Source: WHSW01 sp963722175
GTDB taxonomy: Bacteria > Actinomycetota > Thermoleophilia > Solirubrobacterales > 70-9
Reading direction: 5' to 3'
NCBI GenBank assembly: GCA_963722175.1
Contig: CAVRKA010000004.1
Span: forward strand, 620,001 to 684,000
DNA: 64,000 nt
Shown here: positions 6,785-15,869 of the stretch, in pieces
Position numbering within the stretch: the stretch's first letter is position 1
How the letters are laid out: every line of letters begins with the position of its first letter
Notes under the pieces: generated by a model
What the model saw: the letters and a program-made list of their open reading frames with translations, nothing else
Database searches by the model: none
Told to the model about the DNA's origin: nothing
Program-made: the position numbers and the translations under genes

Positions 6785-9367
6785 CTATTCGTCGGTCGTG
6801 TCCGCCGCCGGCTCGGGCCGGCGCTCGCCGGCTTTGGCGTCCTCGTTCTCGCCGCCGCCGTCCTCGACCGTCTCCTCCGCGACCGCGTCGGCGTCGATCA
6901 CCTCGCCCTCGCGCTCGCCGTCCTCGGCCTCCAGCCGCTCGCGCCCGCGCTCCTTGCCGGATCCGTTCGCGTCGCCGCCCTTGGAGCGGCGCCGCCGGCG
7001 CTTTCCGCCCTTCGGGAAGTTGCGCAGCAGCTCGCGGGCGACGGCCGATGGCTTGCGGGCCATCCGCATCCGCGCTCCGCGCAGGACCTCTTCGGCCTCC
7101 GGCGTGTGGGCGACGGAGGCGGCGAGCAGCGAGACCGCGAGGCGCCGGTCCTGCTGGCGCGCGGCGTGGACGATGCGGCGCGCGTTGCGCCCGTGGGCGC
7201 GGCCCGACGAGTTCACGAACAGGCCGAGCAGGCGCTTGGTCTCGGGCCAGCGCTGGACCGCGTACTCCTCGTGGAGCTCGCGGGTGATCTCGGCGAGCCG
7301 CCAGACCCAGGCCTGGGCCTGGTCGCGGCGGCCGATCCGCTTCTCCGCCAGCGCCTGGAGCAGGATCTTCGCCCCGGCCCGTCGCTCGTCGCGGGGCCAG
7401 GCCGCGACCACCTCGACCGCGTCGTCGAACGGCTCGGCCTCGCGCAGGGCGGCGATCTCGGCGAGCGCCTTCAGCTTCAGCTGGTGGTTGCGGTTGCGCT
7501 GCAGGCAGGTGAGCAGGAAGCGGCGGCGCAGCTCCTTGGCCTGGTCGTGCTGGATCATCGCCTTCGCCCGGCGCCAGTTGTTGGCGGTGACCCGAGAGCC
7601 GGCGAGCGCCGCCCAGGCGTGCTGCTCGGAGTAGTTCAGGTTCTCGACCGCGATCCGCCAGAGCTCGCGCTCGAGGACGGCGAGCCGCCGCTCGGGATCG
7701 CCGGAGACGGGAACCACGCGGCGCTCGACCCGCACTCGGCGCCCGCGGCCGCGGCGCACCGGGCCGACGACGATCGCGCCGCCGCGGTAGACGTCGCGGT
7801 CGAGCAGGCTGTGCAGGGTGACGATCGTCTCGTCGTGGGTGGTCGCCGGGTGGACGAAGTCGATCACCAGGCCGGCCTCCTTGCCGGGGTTGCGGCGGGT
7901 GACGCGGCCGACGCGCTGCTGGTAGACGCGGCGCGAGGCCGTCGGCGCCAGATGCATGCAGATCGTCGCGCGGGGCGAGTTCCAGCCCTCGGCGAGCAGC
8001 ATCGCGTTGCAGAGCACGTCGACCTCGCCGCGCTCGAAGGCGGCGAGGATCTCGGCCAGCTCGCGCTTCGGCGTCTCGCCGGAGACCGCCTGCGCGTTGA
8101 TGCCGACGTCGCGGAACGCCATCGCGACGTGGTTGGCGTGCTGGACGCCGGCGGTGTAGAGGACGCCCGGGACCCGCTTGAAGCGCGACTGGTAGAGGTC
8201 GGCGATCGCGACGTTGAAGGGCTCCTGGTCGAGCAGCTTCGCCAGCTCTTCCTGATCGAAGTCCTGGTCCACCTCGCCGCGGCGGAGCGGCACCTTGGCG
8301 ATCGTCCGCACCCCTGGACCCGGAGGGATCCGGATGCAGCGCAGCGGCGCGATCACGCCGCGCCGCGCCGCCTGGGCGAGGTCGAAGCGCGAGGTCTGGG
8401 TCGGGAACAGGTCGGCGACGTGGCGAGCGATCAGCGCCCCGGTCGCGGTCATCCCGATGTAGACCGGGGTGGTCCACTTGCGGATGCAGGCGCTGGTCTT
8501 CTCGCCGAGCGCGGTGTGGGCCTCGTCGCAGATCACGATCGAATAGGCGTCGGAGACGCGGCCGGCGTTGCGCACGAACCACTGGTAGGTCTCCACCGTC
8601 ACCGGCCCGTACGGATGGTCGGCGCCGTCGAGCAGCGCCGGCGAGAGCCGCTCCTTGTAGCCGCGGTCGGAGATCTCGCCGATGAACTGGTCGACGAGGT
8701 TGCGGCGGTGGGTGAGGATCAGGATGCCACCGGTGCGGGAGGCCTCGATGAAGCCGACCGCGGCCACCGTCTTGCCGGCCCCGGTCGCGTGCTCGAACCA
8801 GAACCGCCGGTCGGCGCCGGGATCCTCGGGCGCGTCGGCGACGACATCCTCATCCTCGGTCTGGGGCTCGTCCCAGTCCTGCGGCTCCTCGTCGGGATCG
8901 AGCACGTCCTCGGAGTCGGCATCCGGCTCGCCGGCGCCGTTGGCGCCGGAGCCCTCGCCGCCCTCGCCGTTCGACCGCGCGCCGTTGCGGCCGTTCTGAC
9001 GACCCGCGGCCTCGGCGTTCTCGAGCTCGGTGACGATCGCTGCCAGCGTGCCCGAGAGGGCGTCGACCTGGTGGTCGTTGAGCTCGGCGCCGTCGCGGAG
9101 CGCCGGCTTCTCCTCGTCGAGCACGCGCTCGAGGCCGAGCATCAGGGAGTAGTCGCTGCGCCAGTCGAAGCTCGGCACCTCGGCACCCTCGTCGAGCTCG
9201 GTCAGCGCGTCCTCGACCGCGATCCGGCGGGCGGTACCCGGGGCCAGGTCGGCGATCGTCTCGCCGGCAAGCAGTACCGGCTCACGGGTGAACGACCGGA
9301 CCCGATCGAGGTCGGCCTCACTCAGCTCGTCAGCCGCGCTGGCGGCTACGTCAGTGGTCTTAGCCAT
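6785..9367 (-). CDS. DEAD/DEAH-box superfamily 2 helicase with acidic insert and basic C-terminal tail
   Basis: A large helicase of about 860 residues from the ATG at 9367 (MAKTTDVAA); longer in-frame extensions run into the divergent thioredoxin gene region and look non-coding. Visible motifs are Walker A HATGAGKT, the DEAH box VICDEAHT, motif III-like GMTATG, motif V AEGWNSP and motif VI QQRVGRVTRR. Between the Q-motif-like segment LNDHQVDAL and Walker A lies an acidic, glycine-rich low-complexity insert of about 70 residues. The C-terminal third is arginine-rich and ends in KRRRRRS followed by an acidic tail. This resembles helicases related to type III restriction R subunits, but no nuclease motif or methylase partner is present. 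Role: probably DNA or RNA remodelling, unproven. Confidence 0.8.
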   Translation of the reverse strand: MAKTTDVAASAADELSEADLDRVRSFTREPVLLAGETIADLAPGTARRIAVEDALTELDEGAEVPSFDWRSDYSLMLGLERVLDEEKPALRDGAELNDHQVDALSGTLAAIVTELENAEAAGRQNGRNGARSNGEGGEGSGANGAGEPDADSEDVLDPDEEPQDWDEPQTEDEDVVADAPEDPGADRRFWFEHATGAGKTVAAVGFIEASRTGGILILTHRRNLVDQFIGEISDRGYKERLSPALLDGADHPYGPVTVETYQWFVRNAGRVSDAYSIVICDEAHTALGEKTSACIRKWTTPVYIGMTATGALIARHVADLFPTQTSRFDLAQAARRGVIAPLRCIRIPPGPGVRTIAKVPLRRGEVDQDFDQEELAKLLDQEPFNVAIADLYQSRFKRVPGVLYTAGVQHANHVAMAFRDVGINAQAVSGETPKRELAEILAAFERGEVDVLCNAMLLAEGWNSPRATICMHLAPTASRRVYQQRVGRVTRRNPGKEAGLVIDFVHPATTHDETIVTLHSLLDRDVYRGGAIVVGPVRRGRGRRVRVERRVVPVSGDPERRLAVLERELWRIAVENLNYSEQHAWAALAGSRVTANNWRRAKAMIQHDQAKELRRRFLLTCLQRNRNHQLKLKALAEIAALREAEPFDDAVEVVAAWPRDERRAGAKILLQALAEKRIGRRDQAQAWVWRLAEITRELHEEYAVQRWPETKRLLGLFVNSSGRAHGRNARRIVHAARQQDRRLAVSLLAASVAHTPEAEEVLRGARMRMARKPSAVARELLRNFPKGGKRRRRRSKGGDANGSGKERGRERLEAEDGEREGEVIDADAVAEETVEDGGGENEDAKAGERRPEPAADTTDE

Positions 9368-9533
9368 TGGCAAGGGAATTGATCCCGGGCTCGCCGTGAT
9401 CCAGGATGGAGACGGCGAGCGAAGTAAGCTCGGAAGAGGCGGGCGCCGGGTCTGGATCCCCTCAGGCCGAACCGACGTCCCCCCGCGGTCCAAGAACTGG
9501 GACCAGGGGTTATTGAACCACACTGGGCAGCGA

Positions 9534-10127
9534 ATGGGACGGAAAGCCAAAATTACGGCCGCAGCCGTGGTCACGATCGCGATCGTCGGCTTGTCCGTAT
9601 GGGGACTCGCATCGGGCGGCGACCAGGCGGCCGATCCCGGATCGGGCAATCCGGAGTCGAAGGCGACCGACTACGAGCAGGCGCTCGCCGACGCGCCGCC
9701 GGCGCTCGCGAGCCTGTACGCGAACGGCGACGCGATCATCCCGGGCGGCGGCGAGGAGTTTCACGCCCAGCTCGAGAACCTGCGCGGCCATCCGGTGGTC
9801 GTCAACGTCTGGGCCTCGTGGTGCGGCCCGTGCCGGCTCGAGTTCCCCGACTTCCAGGCGGTCGCCGCCGAGCGTGGCGAGGAGGTCGCATTCCTCGGCG
9901 TCGACACCGACGACTCGACCGACGCCGCCGACGACTTCCTCGCCGAGCTGCCGCTGCCCTATCCGAGCATCGGCGATCCGGACTCCGAGGTCAGGAAGGA
10001 GCTGGGGCTCCGCGGCCTGCCGGGAACCGCCTTCTACGACGTCGACGGCGAGCTCGCGTACCTGAAGCAGGGCCCGTACCTGTCCGAGGCCGACCTCAAC
10101 GCCGACATCGACAAGTACGTGGGCTAA
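9534..10127 (+). CDS. TlpA/ResA-like membrane-anchored thiol-disulfide oxidoreductase
   Basis: A 197-residue protein with an N-terminal membrane anchor (ITAAAVVTIAIVGLSVWGL) and an extracytoplasmic thioredoxin fold. The redox motif WCGPC is in NVWASWCGPCRLEF near residue 100, followed by FLGVDTDDS and the cis-proline region LPGTAFYDVDG. Proteins of this kind reduce disulfides outside the membrane, for example during cytochrome c maturation. No cytochrome genes are close by, so the partner is unknown. The ATG at 9534 was chosen because upstream in-frame sequence is the divergent intergenic region shared with the helicase. Confidence 0.86.
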   Translation: MGRKAKITAAAVVTIAIVGLSVWGLASGGDQAADPGSGNPESKATDYEQALADAPPALASLYANGDAIIPGGGEEFHAQLENLRGHPVVVNVWASWCGPCRLEFPDFQAVAAERGEEVAFLGVDTDDSTDAADDFLAELPLPYPSIGDPDSEVRKELGLRGLPGTAFYDVDGELAYLKQGPYLSEADLNADIDKYVG

Positions 10128-10239
10128 CGATCGCCGAACGTCCTTGAGTAGCCCCTCCAGGGCACGTTCCGGGACGTTCGCCGCGTGGGGACCCGCCCGC
10201 GTTCAGGAGGCGAGGGTCGCGGGTGGTGATAATTCCCCT

Positions 10240-11598
10240 ATGAGGTTCCGCGGCTCGATCTGGCTGTTCGCCGTCCTCGCCGGCCTCGTGCTGCTGATCT
10301 CGGGCCAGGCCGCCGGGCAGTCGTCGACGACCGTGCCCTCGATCGAGCTCGACGGCGATATCTCTCCGGCGACCGAGAAGTGGGTCGGCGCGGCGCTCGA
10401 GGAGGCGGCCGATGACGACGCGCCGCTGGCGATCATCCGGATCGACACGCCGGGTGGGCTCGAGAGCTCGATGCGGGAGATCGTCCAGGACATCCTCGAG
10501 GCGCCGATGCCGGTCGTCGTCTACGTCTCGCCGAACGGGGCCCGCGCCGCCTCGGCCGGCGCCTTCATCACCGAGGCTGCCGACGTCGCGGCGATGGCGC
10601 CGCAGACCAACATCGGCTCGGCCAGCGCGATCCAGTCGAACGGCGAGGACATCGGCGGCACGCTCGGGGTGAAGATCGAGAACGACTCCGCCGCCTTCAT
10701 CCGCGTGCTCGCAGAAAGCCACGGCCGCGACGGCGCGCTCCCCGAGCGGATGGTCACCGACGCCGACAACTTCACCTCCGAGGAGGCGCTCGACGGTGGG
10801 GCGATCGACATCGTCGCCACCGATCAGGACGACCTGCTCGCCCAGCTCGACGGCTTCCGGGTCCAGGGGCCGAAGGCGCAGACCCTGGCGACCGATGGCC
10901 TGACGGTCGACGAGCGCGACACCCCGCTGCAGTACGAGCTCCTGCAGTTGCTCGTCAACCCGACGATCGCCTACCTGCTGTTGCTCGTCGGGCTGGTCGG
11001 GATCGCGATCGAGGTCTTCTCTCCGGGGCTGATCATCCCGGGCACGCTCGGGGCGGTCAGCTTCCTGCTCGGCGCCTACGGGACCGCCCAGCTGCCGGTC
11101 ACCGCGGCCGGGATCACGCTGCTCGTGATCGGGATCGTGATGATCATCGCCGAGGCGCATCTGGACACCCACGGGATCGTCGGCGCGGTGGGGGTGATCG
11201 CCCTCGCCGCGTCGGGGCTGCTGCTCTTCGACACGGACTCGAGCACGTTCGAGGTCTCGGCGCCGGTGGTGATCGCGTTCGCGGTCATGCTCGGCGGCGG
11301 GATGGCGATCGCGGTCTCGAAGGCGGTCCAGGCAGGCCGGGCGCCGCCCGCGACCGGACGCGAGGAGATGGTCGGCAAGACCGGCGAGGTGCGCGTGCCG
11401 TTGACCCCGGTCGGCCAGATCTACGTCGACGGGGCGCTCTGGCGCGCGACGCTCGCCGACGACGCGGCGCCGGAGGACGCCGAGCGGGTGCACGAGCGCG
11501 GCGGTAGAGTGGCGGTCGAGGCGGTCGAGGGGCTGACGCTCCGGGTCCGGCCGCTGGCGGAGGTCGTCGCAGACACCGAGGAAGGAGTGCGTTCGTGA
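10240..11598 (+). CDS. NfeD family membrane protein with ClpP-class serine protease domain
   Basis: A 452-residue long-form NfeD protein. It begins with a signal/anchor helix (WLFAVLAGLVLLISG), followed by a ClpP-like protease domain at residues 30-225. That domain has RIDTPGGLESSMREIV and the nucleophile serine in RAASAGAFITEAAD. Several transmembrane helices follow at residues 250-390, and an OB-fold-like NfeD domain closes the protein. Its stop overlaps the slipin start by 4 nt (GTGA). NfeD/slipin pairing is a conserved arrangement, and in archaea the NfeD protease cleaves its stomatin partner. The chosen ATG directly precedes the signal helix. Confidence 0.9.
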   Translation: MRFRGSIWLFAVLAGLVLLISGQAAGQSSTTVPSIELDGDISPATEKWVGAALEEAADDDAPLAIIRIDTPGGLESSMREIVQDILEAPMPVVVYVSPNGARAASAGAFITEAADVAAMAPQTNIGSASAIQSNGEDIGGTLGVKIENDSAAFIRVLAESHGRDGALPERMVTDADNFTSEEALDGGAIDIVATDQDDLLAQLDGFRVQGPKAQTLATDGLTVDERDTPLQYELLQLLVNPTIAYLLLLVGLVGIAIEVFSPGLIIPGTLGAVSFLLGAYGTAQLPVTAAGITLLVIGIVMIIAEAHLDTHGIVGAVGVIALAASGLLLFDTDSSTFEVSAPVVIAFAVMLGGGMAIAVSKAVQAGRAPPATGREEMVGKTGEVRVPLTPVGQIYVDGALWRATLADDAAPEDAERVHERGGRVAVEAVEGLTLRVRPLAEVVADTEEGVRS

Positions 11599-12401
11599 CA
11601 GTCGCCCTCGCGGTCATTGCCGTAGTCGCAGTCTTCATCCTGATCATCCTCGCCGCGGCGATCCGGATCCTGCGCGAGTACGAGCGCGGCGTCATCTTCC
11701 GGCTGGGCCGGCTGATCGCCCAGAAGGGGCCGGGGCTGATCCTGCTGATCCCGTTCATCGACCAGATGGTCAGGATCGACCTGCGGACGATCACCCTGAA
11801 CGTGCCGCCGCAGGAGGTGATCACCAAGGACAACGTCACCGTGCGCGTCAACGCGGTCGCCTACTTCCGCGTGATCGACCCGAACAAGGCGGTCACCGAG
11901 ATCGAGAACTTCCTCCTCGCCACCTCGCAGATCTCGCAGACGACGCTGCGCTCGGTGCTCGGCAAGGCCGAGCTCGACGCGCTGCTCTCCGAACGCGAGC
12001 GGCTCAACCTGGACCTGCAGCAGATCATCGACGAGCAGACCGAGCCCTGGGGCGTGAAGGTCTCGACGGTCGAGGTCAAGGACGTCGAGCTGCCTGTGGA
12101 GATGCAGCGCGCGATCGCCCGCCAGGCTGAGGCCGAGCGCGAGCGGCGGGCGAAGATCATCGCCGCCGACGGCGAGTTCCAGGCCGCCGAGAAGCTCTCG
12201 CAGGCCGCGAACATCATGAGCTTGAACCCGGCGACGCTGCAGCTCCGCTACCTGCAGACACTGGTCGAGATCGGCGTCAACAACAGCTCGACGATCGTCT
12301 TCCCGCTGCCGCTCGACCTGCTGAAGCCGCTGCTCGAGGTGCACTCGCAGCCGGTCGTGCCGCCGCCTGAGCATCCGACTCCGCCGCCCTCAGAGTCCTG
12401 A
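11595..12401 (+). CDS. Slipin family protein (stomatin/SPFH band 7 domain)
   Basis: A 268-residue membrane-anchored SPFH protein. An N-terminal hydrophobic hairpin (residues 1-24) is followed by the stomatin signature LREYERGVIFRLGRL. A full band 7 domain and a helical, charged C-terminal region (QAEAERERRAKIIAADGEFQ) promote oligomerisation. Slipins scaffold membrane microdomains. The 4-nt overlap with the upstream NfeD protease and the known NfeD-stomatin partnership suggest that the two act together in membrane protein quality control. The protein ends in a proline-rich tail. Confidence 0.93.
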   Translation: MTVALAVIAVVAVFILIILAAAIRILREYERGVIFRLGRLIAQKGPGLILLIPFIDQMVRIDLRTITLNVPPQEVITKDNVTVRVNAVAYFRVIDPNKAVTEIENFLLATSQISQTTLRSVLGKAELDALLSERERLNLDLQQIIDEQTEPWGVKVSTVEVKDVELPVEMQRAIARQAEAERERRAKIIAADGEFQAAEKLSQAANIMSLNPATLQLRYLQTLVEIGVNNSSTIVFPLPLDLLKPLLEVHSQPVVPPPEHPTPPPSES

Positions 12402-12442
12402 GCCAGCCCGAGGTCCGCATCGACCAGCTCACCGGCCTGCGG

Positions 12443-13453
12443 GTGATCCTCGCGCCGGGCCGGGCCGATCGCCCCGACGCCTTCGATCCGCGGCCGGCCG
12501 AGCCGCGCCCGGGCGGCGCCGAGCGCTGCCCCTTCTGCGAGGGGCGCGAGGATCGCACCCCGCCGGAGGTCTGGGCGGCGCGCCCGGGCGGCGGCCCTCC
12601 GGACTCGCCCGGCTGGACGTCCCGTTCCGTGCCCAACCTCTACCCGGTGCTCACCGAGGCGGCCGCCGACGGCCCCGCGACCGAGCGCCCGGCGACCGAG
12701 TCGGGGATCACGAGCTCGATCGACCCGCTCGGCGCCGCGACCCGCGGCCAGGCCGATCTGTTCCGCTCGCAGCCGGCGGTGGGCGCGCACGAGGTGATCG
12801 TCGGCGCGCCCGAGCACGAGATCTCGCTCGCCGGGCTCTCCGAGGAGCGGCTCGCCGGGGCGGTCGCGGCATGGCGCGAGCGGATGCGTGCGCACCCGGA
12901 CGCCTCCTGCGTGCACCTGATCGTCAACGAGGGACCGGACGCGGGCGGCTCGCTCGAGCACACCCACGCGCAGCTCTACGGGCTCGGCTTCGTCCCGGCG
13001 GCGATCGCCCGCGAGCGCGAGCGCGCCTTCGCCTACCACGAGCGCACGATGGGCTCTCACCTGCTCGGCGACGTCGCGACGGAGGAGGTGCGGCGCCGCG
13101 AGCGGCTCGTGGCGGTCGACGACGACAGCTTGCTGATCTGTCCCTGGGCCTCGCGCTCGCCGTTCGAGCTTCGGATCATCCCCCGGCGGCCGGCGCCGCG
13201 GTTCGAGGAGGACGAGGGCGCGGCGGGGATGCTCGCCACCGCGCTGCGCGCGCTCACCGGCGCCCTCGGCGCCCTGCCGCAATTCAACCTCTGGGTCCGC
13301 ACCGCCCCGCGGGGGACCGAGGAGTTCTGCTGGCACATCGACATCGTCCCGCGGCTGACGATCCGGGCCGGCTTCGAGCTGGGCACCGGGGTCGAGATCA
13401 ACGTCTACGAGCCGGAGCGCGCCGCGGCCGACCTCCGCGACGCGCTCGGTTAG
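12443..13453 (+). CDS. Galactose-1-phosphate uridylyltransferase-like protein (HIT superfamily)
   Basis: A 336-residue protein of the GalT branch of the HIT superfamily. CPFCEGREDRTPPEV holds the first zinc-type cysteine pair, LIVNEGPDAGGSLEHTHAQLYG carries the active-site HxH histidine motif, and IIPRRPAPRFEE lies in the second half. Such enzymes transfer nucleotidyl groups to sugar phosphates; the substrate here is unproven. The GTG at 12443 is the first standard start, but the conserved N-terminal sequence (VRIDQLTGLRV) begins upstream of it. The real protein may start at the CTG at 12398, which overlaps the slipin stop as CTGA. Confidence 0.78.
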   Translation: MILAPGRADRPDAFDPRPAEPRPGGAERCPFCEGREDRTPPEVWAARPGGGPPDSPGWTSRSVPNLYPVLTEAAADGPATERPATESGITSSIDPLGAATRGQADLFRSQPAVGAHEVIVGAPEHEISLAGLSEERLAGAVAAWRERMRAHPDASCVHLIVNEGPDAGGSLEHTHAQLYGLGFVPAAIARERERAFAYHERTMGSHLLGDVATEEVRRRERLVAVDDDSLLICPWASRSPFELRIIPRRPAPRFEEDEGAAGMLATALRALTGALGALPQFNLWVRTAPRGTEEFCWHIDIVPRLTIRAGFELGTGVEINVYEPERAAADLRDALG

Positions 13454-13464
13454 GGGCCGTTCGC

Positions 13465-14232
13465 CTACCGCGTCTGGAATGCGCCGGAGGACAGCGTCTG
13501 GTTGCCGCTGCGCTCGATCGCCAGCACCTCCCAGGCGTACTTCGTGTGGGGCTCGAGGAAACCGTCCGGAATCTCGATCTCCGTCACCTTCGGCGACAGG
13601 TACATGCTCAGGCCGAACTTCCCGATCATGTGCTTGTGTGGGTCAGCGTCCTTTTCGATGATCAGCTGGTAGGCGATGATCTTCACCGGGTTACCCGTGA
13701 TCGTCTTGCTCACCGGCCTCCACCTGGCGACCTGACCGGTCGTCGGCAACGTCGCGTCCTCGGCGGGCTTCACGAGCTTCGGGCCCTTCGGGATGTCGTG
13801 CGTCAGCAGCGCCGTCCCTGAGGTCTGGCCCATGCTCACGCCGTTCTCCTGCGCCGGTCCCGAGATCGTGTAGTTGCCCTCCGGGAGCTTGGCGAGCATG
13901 TCCGCGATCGGCACGTCGGCGTTCTCGGGCTCGACCGTCTCGAAGAACAGCTCGGTCAGGCCGAGCCGGCCGAGCGATCCCCGACCCTCGAACGCCAGGA
14001 CCTGGCCCCCGGGGCCGGTGACGTCGAGGTGCTGCCAGCCCTCGCTGTCGATGGCTCCCTGAAAGCCGGTGTCCTTGTCGGTCGCGTTGTGCTCGATGTT
14101 GAGCTTCGCCTCCTTGAGCGGGATGTCCGGTGCCTGCGCCTGCGTCCGCTCGACGGTGCGGGCGCCGGTGACGATGAGCGCACCGGCGAACAGCGCGGCA
14201 ATCAGCACCAGCGGGCGGGTGGGGTGGTTCAT
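13465..14232 (-). CDS. Secreted protein of unknown function with C-terminal fibronectin-III-like domain
   Basis: A 255-residue exported protein. Residues 1-25 form a signal peptide or anchor (LVLIAALFAGALIVTGA). The middle part is a beta-rich region with a repeated WQHLDVTGPGG-type pattern. The last 90 residues look like a fibronectin type III sandwich, with KIIAYQLIIEKD, EIEIPDGFLEPHTKYAWEVLAIE and the end SGAFQTR. No catalytic motif is visible. A stretch of about 140 bp separates it from the divergent AIM24 gene. A cell-surface binding or sensing role would fit, but this is inference. Confidence 0.65.
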   Translation of the reverse strand: MNHPTRPLVLIAALFAGALIVTGARTVERTQAQAPDIPLKEAKLNIEHNATDKDTGFQGAIDSEGWQHLDVTGPGGQVLAFEGRGSLGRLGLTELFFETVEPENADVPIADMLAKLPEGNYTISGPAQENGVSMGQTSGTALLTHDIPKGPKLVKPAEDATLPTTGQVARWRPVSKTITGNPVKIIAYQLIIEKDADPHKHMIGKFGLSMYLSPKVTEIEIPDGFLEPHTKYAWEVLAIERSGNQTLSSGAFQTR

Positions 14233-14373
14233 TGCGTCTCTCCTCCTGCGTTCGGGTGTTCCGTCCTGAAACCGACGCTAAGGAGGGCGGATGAAAGTCC
14301 CGTGACAACGAGGGCCGGGTCGACGCGCCGCTAGCCTGCGCCGCTGACCTCGAACGACAGGGAGGAACGGACG

Positions 14374-15093
14374 ATGGCGGTGGAGCAGGAGCTGGCGCAG
14401 TTCAAGGAGACCGAGGGCGGGGAGGCGTTTCGGCTCCAGAACTCGAAGCTGCTCAAGGTCGAGCTCGCGGGCGAGGAGATCCAGACGAAGCTCGGTGCGA
14501 TGGTCGCCTACCAGGGCGACGTGCGCTTCGAGCACGCCGGCTCCGGCGGCCTCGGACGGATGCTGAAGAAGGCGGTCACCAGCGAGGGCACCGAGCTGAC
14601 CAAGGTCAGCGGCACCGGCGAGGTCTTCCTCGCCGACACGGCGCAGGAGATCCAGCTGCTGAAGCTCGAGAACGAGAAGATCACCGTCAACGGACCCCAC
14701 GTGCTCGCCTTCGAGAGCGGGATCGACTGGGACATCAAGAAGGTCGAGGGTGTTTCGGGCGCACTCTCGGGCGGGCTCTACAACATGGAGCTCTCCGGGA
14801 CCGGCACCGTCGCCCTGGTCTCCGACGGGCCGCCGGTGCTGATCGAGATCGACGGCCAGGACACGTTCGCCGACCCGCAGGCCGCGATCACCTGGTCGGA
14901 GGGGGTCGCCAGCTCGGTGAAGACCGACGTCAACCTGAAGACCTTCGTCGGCAAGGGATCCGGCGAGACGGTCCAGATCTCGTTCTCCGGCAAGGGATGG
15001 CTCCTGATCCAGCCGTCCGAGGGCCGGGTGTCGCCCGGGACCGCCTCCGGCGGCGCCTCTGGAGCGCTCGGCAACCTGCTCGGCGGGCGCTGA
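14374..15093 (+). CDS. AIM24 family protein
   Basis: A 239-residue protein matching the AIM24/TIGR00266 family, a tryptophan-RNA-binding-attenuator-like beta fold of unknown biochemical role. It shows the repeated hydrophobic beta pattern, EIQTKLGAMVAYQGDVRFEH and later GKGSGETVQISFSGKGWLLIQPSEG, followed by a glycine- and alanine-rich C-terminal tail. A good ribosome-binding site (GGGAGGA) lies 10-15 nt upstream of the ATG at 14374, which settles the start. Bacterial homologues are uncharacterised; the mitochondrial relative helps organise the inner membrane. Confidence 0.85.
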   Translation: MAVEQELAQFKETEGGEAFRLQNSKLLKVELAGEEIQTKLGAMVAYQGDVRFEHAGSGGLGRMLKKAVTSEGTELTKVSGTGEVFLADTAQEIQLLKLENEKITVNGPHVLAFESGIDWDIKKVEGVSGALSGGLYNMELSGTGTVALVSDGPPVLIEIDGQDTFADPQAAITWSEGVASSVKTDVNLKTFVGKGSGETVQISFSGKGWLLIQPSEGRVSPGTASGGASGALGNLLGGR

Positions 15094-15152
15094 GCCGAGG
15101 GCCGGGGCAGCGGCCGCGCGACGGCCGGCGTTCGACAGTACGCTGGCCGCGC

Positions 15153-15869
15153 ATGCCGCCGACGAAACGGCCGTTCCCGCGCTTCATCGCCGACGCCTCC
15201 CAGGAGACGTCCCCCTACGGCCGCTGGGAAGACCGGCTGCTGGCGGAGTTCGCGACCGCCTGCGAGCCGCTGGCGGGCGAGGCGGGCTCGGCGCTCGACC
15301 CCGAGACGGTGCGCTGGTTCCCGGACCGCGCCTGGGGCGGGCGGGTCTACGTGCCGGCCGTGGGCCGCGCCGCCGAGCCGACGACCGCAGAGGACGGCGA
15401 GGCGGTGCTGGCCGAGTACTACGGCTGGGTCTCCTACGACCCGGGCGGCGACGCCGAGGCCGAGGCACCCGCCGACCTGCGGGCGAAGGCCGACTTCACG
15501 GACGTCACCGCCGAGGACAACCCGGATTGGCGGATCGACATCAACGACGACGTGATCGGCTCGTGGCGAACCGACGGCGGGCGCGGCGGCGACGTCACGC
15601 TCGTCTGGGGGCTGCCGCTGGTCCGCGGCGCCGTCGCCGCGACGGCGGAGCTCGACGGCGAGGCGCTCGACCAGGCGCCGGTCACCGACGGGCGCTTCAC
15701 GGTGATCGCCGTCGACGCGGTGCACGGGTTCGGCGACGACCTCTTCCTCGAGGTCAAGCTCTGGGACCGAGGCGTCCGTGAGCTCGCCTCGGAGGGCCTC
15801 TACGCCGAGTCCGAGCCCGACGAGGAAGACGACGAGGACGAGGGGGCCGAGGGCGACAGCCCGCCGTGA
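15153..15869 (+). CDS. Conserved protein of unknown function with acidic tail
   Basis: A 238-residue soluble protein that I do not recognise. It has no signal peptide or membrane helix. A tryptophan-rich middle region (DPETVRWFPDRAWGGRVYVPA and YYGWVSYDPGG) is followed by a second half of predicted beta strands (WRIDINDDVIGSWRTDGG). The end is strongly acidic, with a run of Asp and Glu after SEPDEEDDE. The ATG at 15153 was preferred over a longer extension that runs back into the AIM24 gene. The stop overlaps the next gene by 4 nt (GTGA), so it is probably expressed together with the CapA-like protein. Confidence 0.6.
   Translation: MPPTKRPFPRFIADASQETSPYGRWEDRLLAEFATACEPLAGEAGSALDPETVRWFPDRAWGGRVYVPAVGRAAEPTTAEDGEAVLAEYYGWVSYDPGGDAEAEAPADLRAKADFTDVTAEDNPDWRIDINDDVIGSWRTDGGRGGDVTLVWGLPLVRGAVAATAELDGEALDQAPVTDGRFTVIAVDAVHGFGDDLFLEVKLWDRGVRELASEGLYAESEPDEEDDEDEGAEGDSPP

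Noticed and set aside
6422..9382. Long plus-strand frame opposite the helicase and VOC genes (about 990 codons).
   Set aside because: Shadow of the helicase; the helicase motifs are in the minus-strand frame, while this one has no recognisable domain.
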